32,932 nucleotides of DNA, from NCBI GenBank assembly GCA_905250885.1, contig CAJNOQ010001334.1:1-32932 (forward strand), given 5' to 3'. Both the position numbers and the translations under genes were made by a program. The notes beneath the pieces are model-generated. The model made no database searches. It was not told where the DNA came from and worked only from the letters and a program-made list of their open reading frames with translations. Position 1 is the stretch's first letter, and each line of letters starts with the position of its first letter. This DNA comes from Didymodactylos carnosus (lineage: Eukaryota > Rotifera > Eurotatoria > Philodinida > Philodinidae). Below, one piece after another: positions 1 to 10,483 of the stretch.

Positions 1-179
1 GTTGTGATCAACTTTCACTCGCGACGCTTGTCATAACTGTTTCAATGAATAAGAGTTTTATCTAGTGTGTCAATTCACGCCATGATCTCCTGACGGTGTG
101 TTTTCTTTGCTGCTGTTTTCGACATCGTACATCTGCTGAATGATTTACAAAATGTTCCACTTCTTCAGATTTTGACATA

Positions 180-719
180 ATGTTACTTCTGGGAAGCAGT
201 CTGATCAAACACATTGAAGCGCGCGATTTGCCAGCAGAAGAAAATGTAGAAAATGTTGTTAAATCATTCAGCGGATGCACGATTGAACGTTTGCTGAAAA
301 TCTATGAAAAAAGAAAACGTTCATGGATGCAAAATCAACAAGCGGTCTACATTTCAATCGGAACTAACACACCAGGAAGAAAAAATTCACATTTGGCGAT
401 AAAAGAGATGGTAAAACTATTAGGTCATATTCATAAAGACTATCCGTCGATATCCCTGACTCTCGTCAAAGTGCCTTACCGACGTAAGGATAGTGTCTAT
501 TTCCGCTCAGACGGAGATAACGGCGGAAAAAACATCCAAAAAAGAATTAAATTATACGACAGCAAGCTAGAGAAGTTGAGAAAAAGCAGCCAATTCAATT
601 TCGATTTATTAGATTTACAAGTTACAAAAAAACATTTACAAAAGGATGGTCTCCACTTGAATCGTGCAAAGCACGCTGTTGTTTGTTTGTGTAATCATTT
701 TCACGAAAAAAAGAAATAA
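180..719 (+). CDS. SGNH/GDSL-hydrolase-like protein, possibly an exon or a retroelement-derived ORF
   Basis: The ORF encodes 179 aa from the ATG at 180. It shows the SGNH blocks in order: LLLGSSLIKHI at residues 2-12 (block I, nucleophile Ser7), a block-II-like Gly in SGCTIERL at 31-38, IGTNT at 60-64 (block III, Gly61 and Asn63), and DGLHLN at 156-161 (block V, Asp156 and His159). The Ser/Asn/Asp/His set is therefore present, but the usual GDS is GSS. SGNH proteins are esterases or lipases, and such domains also occur in non-LTR retrotransposon ORFs and in OSKAR-like proteins, so the substrate cannot be named. The frame stays open upstream to a TGA at 141, and the residues before Met1 (SSDFDI) resemble the strand that normally precedes block I. 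The true start may therefore lie upstream, or an exon may begin at the cttcttcag at 159-167. An AATAAA overlaps the stop. No reverse transcriptase is seen nearby. Confidence 0.6.
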   Translation: MLLLGSSLIKHIEARDLPAEENVENVVKSFSGCTIERLLKIYEKRKRSWMQNQQAVYISIGTNTPGRKNSHLAIKEMVKLLGHIHKDYPSISLTLVKVPYRRKDSVYFRSDGDNGGKNIQKRIKLYDSKLEKLRKSSQFNFDLLDLQVTKKHLQKDGLHLNRAKHAVVCLCNHFHEKKK

Positions 720-960
720 ATCGAAGTTGAATTGCTGAATTTTTATTTTATTTTTCTGGTTTGACGCTGACGGAGAAGACACCTTTTGCAATTAACAAGT
801 GAGAACTCTGTTTGCTAACTTATTTAGACTATTTACAATTCCGTGTGTAACCTAACTTATCATTCTAATGTCTATTCTTCTGATTTTAGATTATAATCTG
901 TACATTTTGTTTAGTAGTATCCATGTTTTAGATCTAATATCATCATTTAGGTAGGTTAAC

Positions 961-1018
961 TAGAAAATGCTCGAGGAGTTTATATATGGATTCTTTGAAA
1001 TTCGCCGAGCATTTTCTA
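961..1018. repeat. Perfect 13-bp inverted repeat (stem-loop)
   Basis: TAGAAAATGCTCG at 961-973 is repeated exactly as its reverse complement at 1006-1018, leaving a 32-nt loop. It could be a transcript hairpin or the ends of a 58-bp miniature element. No obvious target duplication flanks it. Confidence 0.8.
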
Positions 1019-1198
1019 TAAATAATTTTCTCCTTTACAGTACACTTCGCAGCAAATTTTGTGAATATTGTTTCAGATCACTTTGCAGCAACGGGAGTTT
1101 GCATACTATGGCCTTTGTGAATATATTCATTTTTTCATTTCCACTATTAAAGTTGTATTGGAAGTCAGTCAGAGCACAGAAGGAAAACCCACAGACGA

Positions 1199-1495
1199 TT
1201 CTCGATTTCGTTCTGGTTCAAGATTAAAGCTTAAACCAAAAACAAAACACAAAAACAAATATACATTGAAGGATAACATCGAGTCATTGCACAACTTCAA
1301 TCATTGTGCAGAATATAGGAAAGAACAGCGAAGTTGATTTTTGCAGTTCGTCTGCAAAGATTAAGTTCGTGTGGTGTGTTCGATCCTAGCTTCGTGCAAG
1401 GATTGATTTTGTGTTTTGATAGTTTAAGTTTCAGAATGGTATAATGGAAATTTATATTCTCGATTTCGTTCTAGTTCAATTAAAGCTTAAACCAA
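1199..1495 (+). repeat. Direct repeat pair, about 40 bp, 257 bp apart
   Basis: Copy 1 (1199-1239) and copy 2 (1456-1495) share ctcgatttcgttct followed by ggttca or agttca, then attaaagcttaaacca, with one small deletion and one substitution between copies. A short cacagacga tag precedes copy 1 and follows copy 2. This is probably a local duplication or a remnant of a mobile element. Confidence 0.7.
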
Positions 1496-2529
1496 TCCAC
1501 AGACGATGAAACATGGTAATAGAACCCTTCGTGTTCATCACCACCACGCGTGATCGTGAGTATGATAAAAACCAACTTCTCTCGTGATCGTGATTGAAGA
1601 CCAATTTTGCAACCACGAATTTTTTTAAGTATGAAATAGAAACTTTTCACAAGGCAAAAATGAAAGAAGAGAATTATCTGATCTGGTGCCTACTGTAAAT
1701 TAAGAAAACAACACAAAAAGGAAGTGAAGCGAAAAGAAACAGCATATTCACATGAGCTGTTTCGTCGGTTTCATCCTTATCAACAAGAAAATTTCCGCAC
1801 TCACTTTGATGATCAATAATATCAATTTTATGTCGACAGACATTATGTTTTTTTGCAGGGTTATTCATTGAAAACGATAGTATCTTTTGGTACCACAATG
1901 AAATTTTTTAACCAGCTTTAACTTGAAAAAGAAACTGATCATAACAGGCAAATTAATTTAAATTTAAAATTCTTATAAATTTCCTCTAGACCACTCATTA
2001 AATATGGGAGGACCTGCTTGAAGATAGTTATGGTCGAAACTTCTGTTTTGAATAAATTAATTTGAAGCAATGTGTGTGATTTTCGTAAGATTAGTTGTAA
2101 CGGATATGATGGGGCTATTTGTTTCATGATAATTATTTATTAATGTTCAAAAATATGTTCGCTCGTATACCTGATTGATGGTGCGGTGGTCTGCAGAATG
2201 TCAGTGATATGTTTCTTAATAACTAGCAGCGATTTTGTTAGCAACGACATCTCGACTCAGAACGATATCAACGAAGAAAAAAGTCACAAAAAATAAGCTA
2301 ATCAAGTATATTCTTTCATGATACAGTGTGCTCTGGATTTGTTGTTTCGTATGAGTCACGAGGAGGCCATTTCAACACCACTATGGCAGATACGCTTTGT
2401 TTTGCGGGAAATGAGAGTCATATAGTATGGCTTTTCTAACTGTGCAGTTCATACACCGTTTCTGCCGGTTTATATCTCCTTTCCTCACAACTATTTACAG
2501 TTGTAAACCAGTTAAAGTTGCGAAAAATT

Positions 2530-5160
2530 ATGTCCGATTTACCAGATGTCAATGATATTCTTATTCCATTTGATTTTCCATTTGCAATATTAGGTGTGTA
2601 ATAGTTTTTCTACTCTAAGACTAAGACTAAGATTGTTTATTCACGAAAAGTGAGAGTCATTAAAGGTTACCGACCTTTAGTAACAATGACTCAAGCCAAA
2701 CAACACCAAAATAGTAATAAAAGAAATAACAAAATAAAGAAGACAACTAAGATTAGAACCAGAAGTAGTAAAAGAAAACAAAAACTTTTTACAAAAAAAC
2801 AAAAAAAGGACAAGCATAAATGCTTAACTGACAAGCGTTTCACTGGAAGAGATACTGAAGTAAGGCTGTTTTGAAAGACATAAAAGAAGAAAGATAAATA
2901 ACTGACTCTGGACGATTATTCCAATTAGTAATAGTTAAATAAAAAAATGAAGAATGCACCGTTTGTGGACACAAACCATCAACAGAAGGGGGAAGACGAA
3001 CGTATTTAGAGTGATGAAGACGTAAAGATGAGTAGTGAGGACGATGAACTCCATATATCTTCTAAGAAAGCAGCTCTAAGACGAGAACTAACCTTAATGG
3101 TTGACTTAGTTGATAAACCTAGGAATGTTGATAAACAATTCCTGCATCTGAATTATGCTAAAACTGCTTATCTCCCTAGAACTTTTACAGATTCTTTCAA
3201 TCGAAAAAAATGCTTAAGTACCGTAAAACTATGCTTAAGTACCGTAAACTATACGTGTCTAGTAAAAGGACACTCAAGTAAATGTGAACATTTGAGCAGA
3301 ACAACAAAGTCATCGAGAGTAGCAATTTTTTATCAAAAAAGACATTACTTTTTTAGACTGCGTTTGTTTTCACTGTTTAGAACATCAGTGTAATCCTGAT
3401 CCAATGAAAAAAGATGTGTTTGCATTAGCCGATGGTCAAATATGTTACGGTCCATTATCACTGTTCGAATATAATAATCATCTAGAAAATAAAAGAATGT
3501 ACGTGGTTTTATTTTTGACTCTTGCTGATCAACTTTTTTCTACTTTTTTTTATAGTGGTTATGAAAATGTTAAAATGATTGACAACCCACTAGAATGCAA
3601 AGTAAGATACAGTTTTTTTTAAAATAAAATGCATTACTTGCTTGTTCTAGTAAGTTAGTTCTCTACGATCGTGTTTCGTATAGTGGAATCACAGTCATTT
3701 ATAATATGCATCTAATAAGCATAATCCACGTTGATTTTGATTTTCTGCGTTTGCAGGTCAAAGTTATTTGGAAAGATACGAGGATCTATTTCAAGAGAAA
3801 AGTGGAAAAGAAGTACACTACATTATTTTGCTCTTGTACTTTACCATATTAGTCTTTCTGTTCTAGGAATATTTTATTATTGATAATCCCACAATAAATG
3901 ATGTTGATGTGATCGAGATAGATGCGCCGAATGGTATAATTTATATAAAAGAGATGCCCCTTAAAATGCAAATGATAACATCAGCAATAAGTCCAGAAAA
4001 TTTACAAGATCAACATGCTGACGAGCAATCACAAACTGCTCAAATAATGACACCATCGCCGGCATCAAGTACGTAATTAGAAATAATTAATAAAATCTGT
4101 TCTAACATTGTTTTCGCCGTTTTTCTTAGATCGTATTACAGAATTATTCAAAAAATTCGAAACTCGATTTGTTAGTGAAATTGAGGACGTTAAATCAATA
4201 GTAAGAATAGGTTTTGATTTTCGTTGTCGTCGTTTTCACTGTACGCTATAAGACGTTGTATAAGACAGCACTAGTCTACGCATCTAATAATCAAAATATG
4301 TCCAAAATTTTCAAGATTAATAGCAAACTGCATAGTGTAATTTCGGTTAAAAAATATGTTATCTGAATTTACTTTTGATTTAGATGATGTCTGAGCAACG
4401 AAAACATCGCTCGTTCTCATCAGGTATGCTCAAACAAGGTTTGTTTTTACAGCAATTTTAACTATATTTTTTCGGTTGATAAAGACTGTCACACTTGTTA
4501 CTACACTCAAACAGCTCACTTATAGAAAATTAAAGAGTATTTTTGAGTCTCAAAGTATTCTTCTGTGTCCACGTTAAATTTTGTGACAGTACAGAAAAAA
4601 ATGTTATAATTTTTGGATCCTGCTATTCTGTAGAGCGTCATCCTTAGTCCAAGTAGCTCCTCTGAACTTATAACACTCCAACTGGGCTAGGTCTTTTGCT
4701 TTGTTTCTTCATAGACTCAAAACAAATGCGATTACAACAAAAAACATGTTCAAATACAGATTTAATCTGTCGCTCTCGTCCCAATTTCCAATCTGGATCA
4801 ATATCCGATGATGACTTGGTAGGAAGTGTCAACACAACGCCATTAAAATTGGCTAAACACAATTGCTATTCGAGTCAAAAGCAATCATCGACTGTTTTAT
4901 CCCAATCAGCTGTTGTGAAACGTGTCACCGGTCAACATCTTCATTTGTTAACGCCGTTACGTAGTGCTCTTCAACCATCGAAGATATGTCAAAAAGTAAC
5001 TCGTATTACTAGTACTGATATAGCAACACCGTTGAATACCGTTCGTTCAACAACGACAACACCTGTCAATCGAAAAGGAATTAAATCATCTGGTTATGGA
5101 CAACGACAACCAGCTACAATAGCTAGTTTTAGACGAGCAACACCATTAACAAGAAAATAA
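2530..5160 (+). CDS. Unrecognised six-exon protein (292 aa), probably partly disordered
   Basis: Exons join 2530-2593, 3757-3812, 3867-4068, 4130-4200, 4384-4423 and 4715-5160. All junctions are GT/AG, the phases run 1, 0, 1, 0, 1, and the total of 879 nt is 292 codons plus a stop. The start ATG begins MSDLPDVNDI and is the only Met in exon 1. The N-terminal half is acidic and mildly hydrophobic (EEYFIIDNP, DVDVIEIDAPNGIIYI) and includes a helical stretch, ITELFKKFETRFVSEIEDV, near residues 109-127. The C-terminal half (about 145-292) is rich in Ser, Thr and basic residues, with repeated TP/SP sites (NTTPLK, LTPLR, TTTPVN) and a basic tail ending ATPLTRK. Such tails are common in cell-cycle or microtubule-linked proteins, but I do not recognise the family. 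Intron 1 (1163 bp) far exceeds the others (54-291 bp) and holds separate coding-like sequence. A poly(A) signal lies at 5325-5330. Confidence 0.75.
2651..2693. repeat. Imperfect hairpin in intron 1
   Basis: GAGTCATT followed by AAAGGT is mirrored by ACCTTT and then AATGACTC across 2651-2693, with a short loop near 2670 and a few unpaired bases in the right arm. It sits at the upstream edge of the coding-like block in this intron, so it may be an element end or a transcript structure. Confidence 0.6.
3210..3250 (+). repeat. Tandem duplication, 21 + 20 bp
   Basis: The unit atgcttaagtaccgtaaaact (3210-3230) is followed directly by the same unit lacking one A (3231-3250). The one-base length difference shifts the reading frame of the coding-like block around it. 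Confidence 0.85.
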
Positions 5161-5647
5161 TGAACAAGCTCAATTTAAATGAGTTTTTTTTCGTGTGTTC
5201 TCTCTCTCTCTCTGTCTCTCTGTCGCGTTGTGTATATTTGTATAGGCTATATTAGTCACTGTGACTTATTTTTTTGTATTCTATTTGTGTATTACTAAAT
5301 GAAATTCATTAGAGATTTGTAGAAAATAAAATTTAAAAATATATTCTGTTTATTCTAGATGACTACTTAAATCATAGAGTGTTGTTTCACATTTTTCACC
5401 CGATTATTTAATGAAATGCTACGGATTAATCTGTAAGAAAAAAGTACTTTTAAAAAATTTCGTAAAATTGTTCTTTTTTAAATCACCTGTAAAGTTAGGA
5501 CTAAAAAGAAAGATGCGTATTTGTGTTTCTTAGGTTATTTCGTTCTTTTTTTTATCTGATCGTTTTTTACTCTACCAGGTACTGATTTTCTTAAAAAAAA
5601 AATTTAGAGAACTATCTTTAACAAAAATGTAATAGATTGATTATATT
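5161..5647. other. Tail-to-tail intergenic region with CT microsatellite
   Basis: This is the shared 3' space of the six-exon gene (+) and the GPCR (-). It holds a (CT)n-rich tract near 5198-5222 and the AATAAA at 5325-5330 for the plus-strand gene. For the minus-strand gene an ATTAAA equivalent (tttaat) sits near 5407. Nothing else is seen. Confidence 0.7.
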
Positions 5648-7343
5648 TTAAAATTCATTTTCATTTGGACTGGCTATTTCTGTAAGTAAACCAATTTGTG
5701 TCATTTTATCATTAACATAGATATTATTATTCACTGTAGTGATCAATGATGATCTTTTGTTATTTGTTGCTAGTTTTAATAACGAATGATGTTGTTGATT
5801 TTCGCCGCCGCATTCACATCCAAATAGTTGACAATTAACACATTTGATTAGTTTTAATAATTCATCTCGAAATACACTACCAGTTAATGTGTAAATATAA
5901 AAATGAATGGCATGATTTAATTGACCTAATGTTATAAATATGGCTGTTATTAATGGTTCAATACCCTTTTGTTGATTTAATATTGACGATGATGTTGATG
6001 AACGGAATGCGCGAACAGTATCATTGATTTCAGTGGGCAATGTTAACACGAGAAATGCTAAATAAAAAAATAAAAACAAATAATCGTTAAACATCATGAC
6101 ACAAATTTTTTTCTGTCGAGAAATATTTATGAAAAAATTTAGACTAATAATTAATGATAAGCAGATTTTAACAATTAAGACATGTGTATTTATATAAAGA
6201 TAATTCATTTTCATTTGGCTACCTACCCAATGCACTGCCCAATAACATGATTGTTAGTTGACGATCTTTTTCGTGTCGTTTTCGAAATTTATTTTTATTA
6301 TTTAATGTTGATGTTATTATTGTTGTAATGGAACGTCTTGATTCTAGTACACGAATAATAATTAATATATTACAAACGACCATAATTAAAAATGGAATGA
6401 CAACGGCACGTAAAATATCTAATGAATCATAAATTTCATAAAAACGACGATAATTTAAAGGCGGTGGTGATTGTTTATTAGTTATAATCGTAATATTACC
6501 GTTTATTTTTTTCATACTCATCGTTGTTTCAATTGATGACGATATTAGATCAGTATTTGTCGTTATTTGTTCATTTTCTTCCGATAATGATAGTGTTGAA
6601 GATGAAAAACCAAAAAAGCTTCCTTCAGTTGCTGTACATCCAGATTGACCAATCGGTGAATGAACAATTTCAAAACCAATTAATAAATGAATATTAATTA
6701 ATAATAATAACATACCTAGAAGTCAAAAATATAATTTTAGTTTTTATATGAAAGTTAAATGATCAAATTCAACAATAGTAGATTAATATTTTTACCTACC
6801 TAAAGTAATAATAATATAAATGGCCACTTTTGCTCTACAAAATGTTTTTGCTTTTAATGGACATTGTATACTAACAGCTCGATCAATACTAGCTACAGCT
6901 AATAAATAATTTGAATAATCTGATGTAAAATAAACCATAAATGCGTTTAATTTACATATAACTAATGATTTAGCAGTAATACTAAAATTATAAGATGGTA
7001 ACACAGTATCAATTAATGAAAAAGATAAATTTAATAAATCTGTTACAGCCAAAGCAAGAAAATAAATAGCACACGATCGTCGTCGTAATACTTTTCGACT
7101 AAATACAATAACACTTAGACCATTACCAATCATACCAATGACAAATATTGTCATACAAACATATTTATAGATAATTATTTCTGCTATATATCGATATATA
7201 TCATCCGAGAATGATGAAGTTTTTGTTGTCGATAATGTCGAACCATTTGTAGTTGTTGTTAAATTAATAAATAATGTTGACTGTGTCAATGTTAAATATG
7301 TGTCATCCAAAAATGATTTTGATAATGGTAATAAATCATTCAT
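5648..7343 (-). CDS. Class A (rhodopsin-like) GPCR, probable neuropeptide receptor
   Basis: Three exons, 7343-6800, 6715-6227 and 6057-5648, sum to 1443 nt (480 aa), and both introns are phase 1. The extracellular N-terminus has sequons NLT (27) and NGS (33). TM1 carries the GN motif (Asn74), TM2 has LAVTD (Asp102), and Cys130 opens TM3. The TM3 end is SIDRAVS, so DRY is DRA (154-156). TM4 spans about 172-194. A Ser/Thr-rich second extracellular loop of roughly 88 residues, with Cys208 as the likely disulphide partner of Cys130, leads to TM5 at about 283-305. A basic third intracellular loop follows. TM6 keeps its proline (LVLTLP, Pro352). In TM7 the NPxxY site reads HFYIY (396-400), inside LNHAIHFYIYTLTGSVF, a form common in FMRFamide-type and other invertebrate peptide receptors. 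A Cys-rich tail may be palmitoylated. The ligand cannot be named. A ttctag just before the ATG suggests a 5' UTR intron. Confidence 0.9.
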
Positions 7344-8530
7344 ACTAGAAGCATAAAGTCATTGTCTAAAAAAAAAACAAAATTTTTATAAATGAATATT
7401 TATGTTTTAAATAGATGAAGGATAGAGACATATATCACATTCGTTAAATATAAAAGGACTAACAGTTTTTTTTTCTATAAAATTTCTTTCATAAAATAAT
7501 ATTACTTTTCGTCTTCTATTTCCTGAGATATCAAAAAGTATAACAAATGGTAACTAATTGAGTATAAATACGCCTTACGGTGACATTTGTCTTTTCCTGA
7601 TACGTTTTCTTTTCTTCTTTTTTCTCTCTCTCTCATCTTGTTTTTACTCTGTACAATACAAATATCGTACTGTTAATTTTAAATTAAAATCAATCTTACC
7701 ACATACCAATAGAAAAATAGAATAAAACTAACAAAAGAAAACAGAGAAGAGAATAAAAAAAAAATTAATCGAGAAACGTTTTTAATAATTTTATATTTAT
7801 AGTCTTAAAAAAAAAAATATTAACGAAATTTCTTGGTGTCTTTTATTTTTTTTTATTTGACACGAGAGAATAGAGAAACACGTTTTCTGAAATATTAGCC
7901 ATGTTATACATGTCTGAGAGTAAGTAAGCACAAAGCGCGATAAAAACAAAAGAAAAAAACGCCTAATAATCATCGGTAATAATAAAGTCTTATTTATTTT
8001 ATGTATGTATATGTTTTTCTAAATGGAATTTATGATAGAGAAAGGAAACGAATATAGGTGATAGAGAAAAAGCAGATATACAAATTTGAATCGTTTTTAA
8101 TAGTACTGTAATAATACTTAATGTTTGAACACCTTTCTAGAGACGAAAACAATGGTTTTAAACCACAAGAGGATACTTGAAATAAGTTGTTGACAAGTAT
8201 TGAGTGGCTCATTACTAACAATAGATAAAAAATAGTATTATTAGTGTGTGTGTGTATATATATATATGAATTGTAGAAAAAAATGAACAACAGTTTCCTA
8301 TAATAAATAAAGTTCTACATTTTTAACTACAAATAATAATTAATTTACTGTTACTGTTCAATGATGATGAATAGATACTAACAGTTTTACTAAAAATTTA
8401 GTCAATTTTATTTGCTATTAGCTACTTAATTCATGATAATATAAGTCAAATTTGAAAGAACGTTCTAGTCCAAAAGATGAAATTTGATTTTTAGTTTTCG
8501 AAAATAAAAATCATTCTACAAATCAAAAAA
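7344..8530. other. Gene desert, part 1
   Basis: The region upstream of the GPCR is very AT-rich, with homopolymer tracts, a short CT tract near 7624 and a (GT)n(AT)n microsatellite at 8244-8268. The GPCR promoter should lie at its left edge, but no core element is clear. No coding sequence is seen on either strand. Confidence 0.6.
8244..8268. repeat. (GT)n(AT)n microsatellite
   Basis: About six GT units run directly into about six AT units. Confidence 0.95.
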
Positions 8531-9369
8531 TAAGTCTTTTAATATTTGTCATTTTTTTCTCGATTTCTTTCGATTCGTGCTAAAGTTAAATTTTTTGAAA
8601 AAAATTCGATATTCAAATTTCTCGATAAAAATCTGTGAAAAGTTTATATAAAAAATATATAATGATAAAAGATGAGAGAAAAAGTTTTTAACGAGTTCGA
8701 AGGTGACAAATTTTTTAAATCTGATGACACTTTTATTCGTTGATTACTTACAAGAAGTCAAAAAATCATTCGGCAGTTTGTAGACTTTGAAAAACTCTAT
8801 CATTCAGTCATAATTAGAGATTTTTCACGTTTAAGTATGTCGCATTTCTCTAGATTTTAGCAAAAACCCACTGCTTTTAGTCTATCAGTTTCAAGTTTCC
8901 ATTTTATCTCTAGTTTGATCAAAATGTAAAGTATTCAGATTGAATTTTTTTTATGGTAAAGAGAAATGACTACTGTATCGTATTCGTTCACAAAAAACAA
9001 CAACAGATTCAGTCGACTTTTAATGCTGGGGTGGAGATAGAAGAAAGGCGATATTTCGCTATTTTCCATCAAAATATTTAATCAACATGAGGCGAAAGAG
9101 CACACTTGAAAACACATAAAAATGTATTTTGATTCTATTTGATGCTAGAACAATAGGAAAAAAACATTTTACCTTCTTACTAAAACATGTTTAAATAATT
9201 TGTCACCTTAGAGCTCGTTAAAACTTTTTCTCTAATCTTTTATCATCATATTTTTTACATGAACTTTTTACCGATTCTTGTGGAAAATTGAATGTCAAAT
9301 CTTTTAAAAAAATTTAACTCTAGCGAGCCGAAGAAAATCGAGAAAAATGACAAATACTGAAAGGCTTAT
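8531..9369. repeat. Long diverged inverted repeat, arms of about 185 bp
   Basis: The left arm (8531-8720) and the right arm (9190-9369) are reverse complements of each other with many small differences, by eye roughly 75-80% identical. Shared blocks include atttgtcatttttt, agttaaattttttt, atgataaaagat, gagaaaaagttttt, aacgag and aggtgacaaatt. The spacer of about 470 bp has no ORF. The architecture fits a foldback or non-autonomous DNA transposon, or an old inverted duplication. No flanking target duplication was found. Confidence 0.8.
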
Positions 9370-9551
9370 TTCTACTATACCATCCGTTAAAGACTTGGAA
9401 ATGATAGGTTTAGCGTAAAAATAACCTATAACTTGAAATATTTATTCTACAAAAATTTAACCGTAGGACTATTGAGCACTTTAGCAGAATCCAATGATAA
9501 CCTTTTTCTCAATGCGTGCAAAACATTTTGAAATCTCAGATATATTTATTT

Positions 9552-9592
<41 letters not shown>

Positions 9593-10483
9593 TCCATATA
9601 AACTGATGTACGACATGTTTTTCTTGAGGAAATCGAAAATGAATTATCGACAATCAAAATGTAATAAAGAACTATATTTCAAATTTATTCAACATTTCAT
9701 GTTTCTCTATAGGCAAAATTAGAAAGTGCCTTGTTTTTATGTCAGATATAGTAGAGCATGTGTCACTGAACAATTTTTACGGAAGCTGAACTAGAACGTA
9801 GAAAAAAAAGTTATTTTTATTTAATTATGCTTACCTTCTTTTTATGTTTACCTATACCTCAAGATCAATACTTTTTTATGCTATATGCCGAATATTATCT
9901 GGAAAAAAAGATATAATAATCAGAGTTATGGTAATATATTTATTTTTTCTTTTAAAAACACAAAATTGTTTATTTATCTATTTAAATATTATTGAGATTT
10001 ATATTTATATATACTGTGTATTTGTACTCGTGCACAGATATACGTCATAATATATAGAATATAACTAGTAGATCTTGATTATGATAGAGAAAAAGAGAAA
10101 AGAGAAAGTTAATAGTTATTTGCTCTGTAGAAAAAACAACATAATTGATCAAAATCGTTTTTATAGATAGGAAAACAATTAATGTCTAGATGTTTCTTTT
10201 CTTCTCATTTAGTATGTTATATCTCGCTCTCTTAAGAATATTATGTTTACTTTGTTTTTAAAAACAAAAACACATTTAATATCAATTTTAGTTCAAACAT
10301 AATCGTTGAAAGCGGCTTTATTTCCGAAAGAACTGCCAAAACAAAAGGCGCCTTCAGTGCAATCGTATCGCTAGATTAAGCTAAAGTCCGATTTCACTCA
10401 TTTCTAAGCCAAAATGTTTCTTAGCTTATCCTGCGTCTACCCTGAATTCAGAAACTTTCACAAGTTTTCTATAATAAGTTAGG
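9370..10483. other. Gene desert, part 2
   Basis: AT-rich sequence with a CT/TA microsatellite at 9552-9592. Small ORFs here are low-complexity (runs of Ser-Leu and Tyr-Ile coded by the microsatellites), so no gene is called. Confidence 0.6.
9552..9592. repeat. (TC)n(TA)n microsatellite
   Basis: About twelve TC units are followed directly by about eight TA units. Confidence 0.95.

Larger units (their letters stand above)
720..2529. other. Intergenic region, no convincing gene
   Basis: This is AT-rich sequence between the SGNH ORF and the six-exon gene. It holds a perfect 13-bp inverted repeat (961-973 / 1006-1018) and a 40-bp direct repeat (1199-1239 / 1456-1495). Short ORFs on both strands lack coding character. 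A TATA-like tttatat stretch near 2469 lies about 60 bp upstream of the next start codon and could belong to its promoter. Confidence 0.6.
2650..3603 (+). pseudogene. Decayed coding-like block nested in an intron
   Basis: Intron 1 of the six-exon gene holds pieces that read like protein but do not join in one frame. 2650-2874 encodes a very basic stretch (KKTTKIRTRSSKRKQK). 2950-3009 reads ECTVCGHKPSTEGGRRTYLE, with a Cys-x2-Cys pair. 3011-3393 starts acidic (SDEDVKMSSEDDELHISSKK) and runs into LDLVDKP-like helical text. From about 3345 another frame reads LDCVCFHCLEHQCNPDP and continues past 3404. A good intron (3501-3552, gtacgt to ttatag) would join it to IGYENVKMIDNPLECK, which ends at a gtaaga donor at 3603. 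The pieces are separated by stops or frame changes, one of them at the tandem duplication 3210-3250. The Cys/His pattern hints at zinc binding, as in nuclear or transposon proteins. Alternatives are a small, poorly modelled nested gene or chance. Confidence 0.4.

Noticed and set aside
967..1337. Two overlapping plus-strand ORFs (86 and 89 aa)
   Set aside because: They overlap in different frames, span the inverted and direct repeats, and have no recognisable domain.
1674..2127. Two minus-strand ORFs (74 and 62 aa)
   Set aside because: No start context, splice partner or domain. The second has somewhat protein-like text, but too little to call a gene.
5648..6235. Reading the GPCR last exon from its upstream Met (195 aa)
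   Set aside because: The part above 6057 is intron; splicing 6227 to 6057 restores the normal TM6 in frame.
8030..8290. 86-aa minus-strand ORF
   Set aside because: The text is Phe/Tyr/Ser-rich and partly coded by the (GT)n(AT)n microsatellite.
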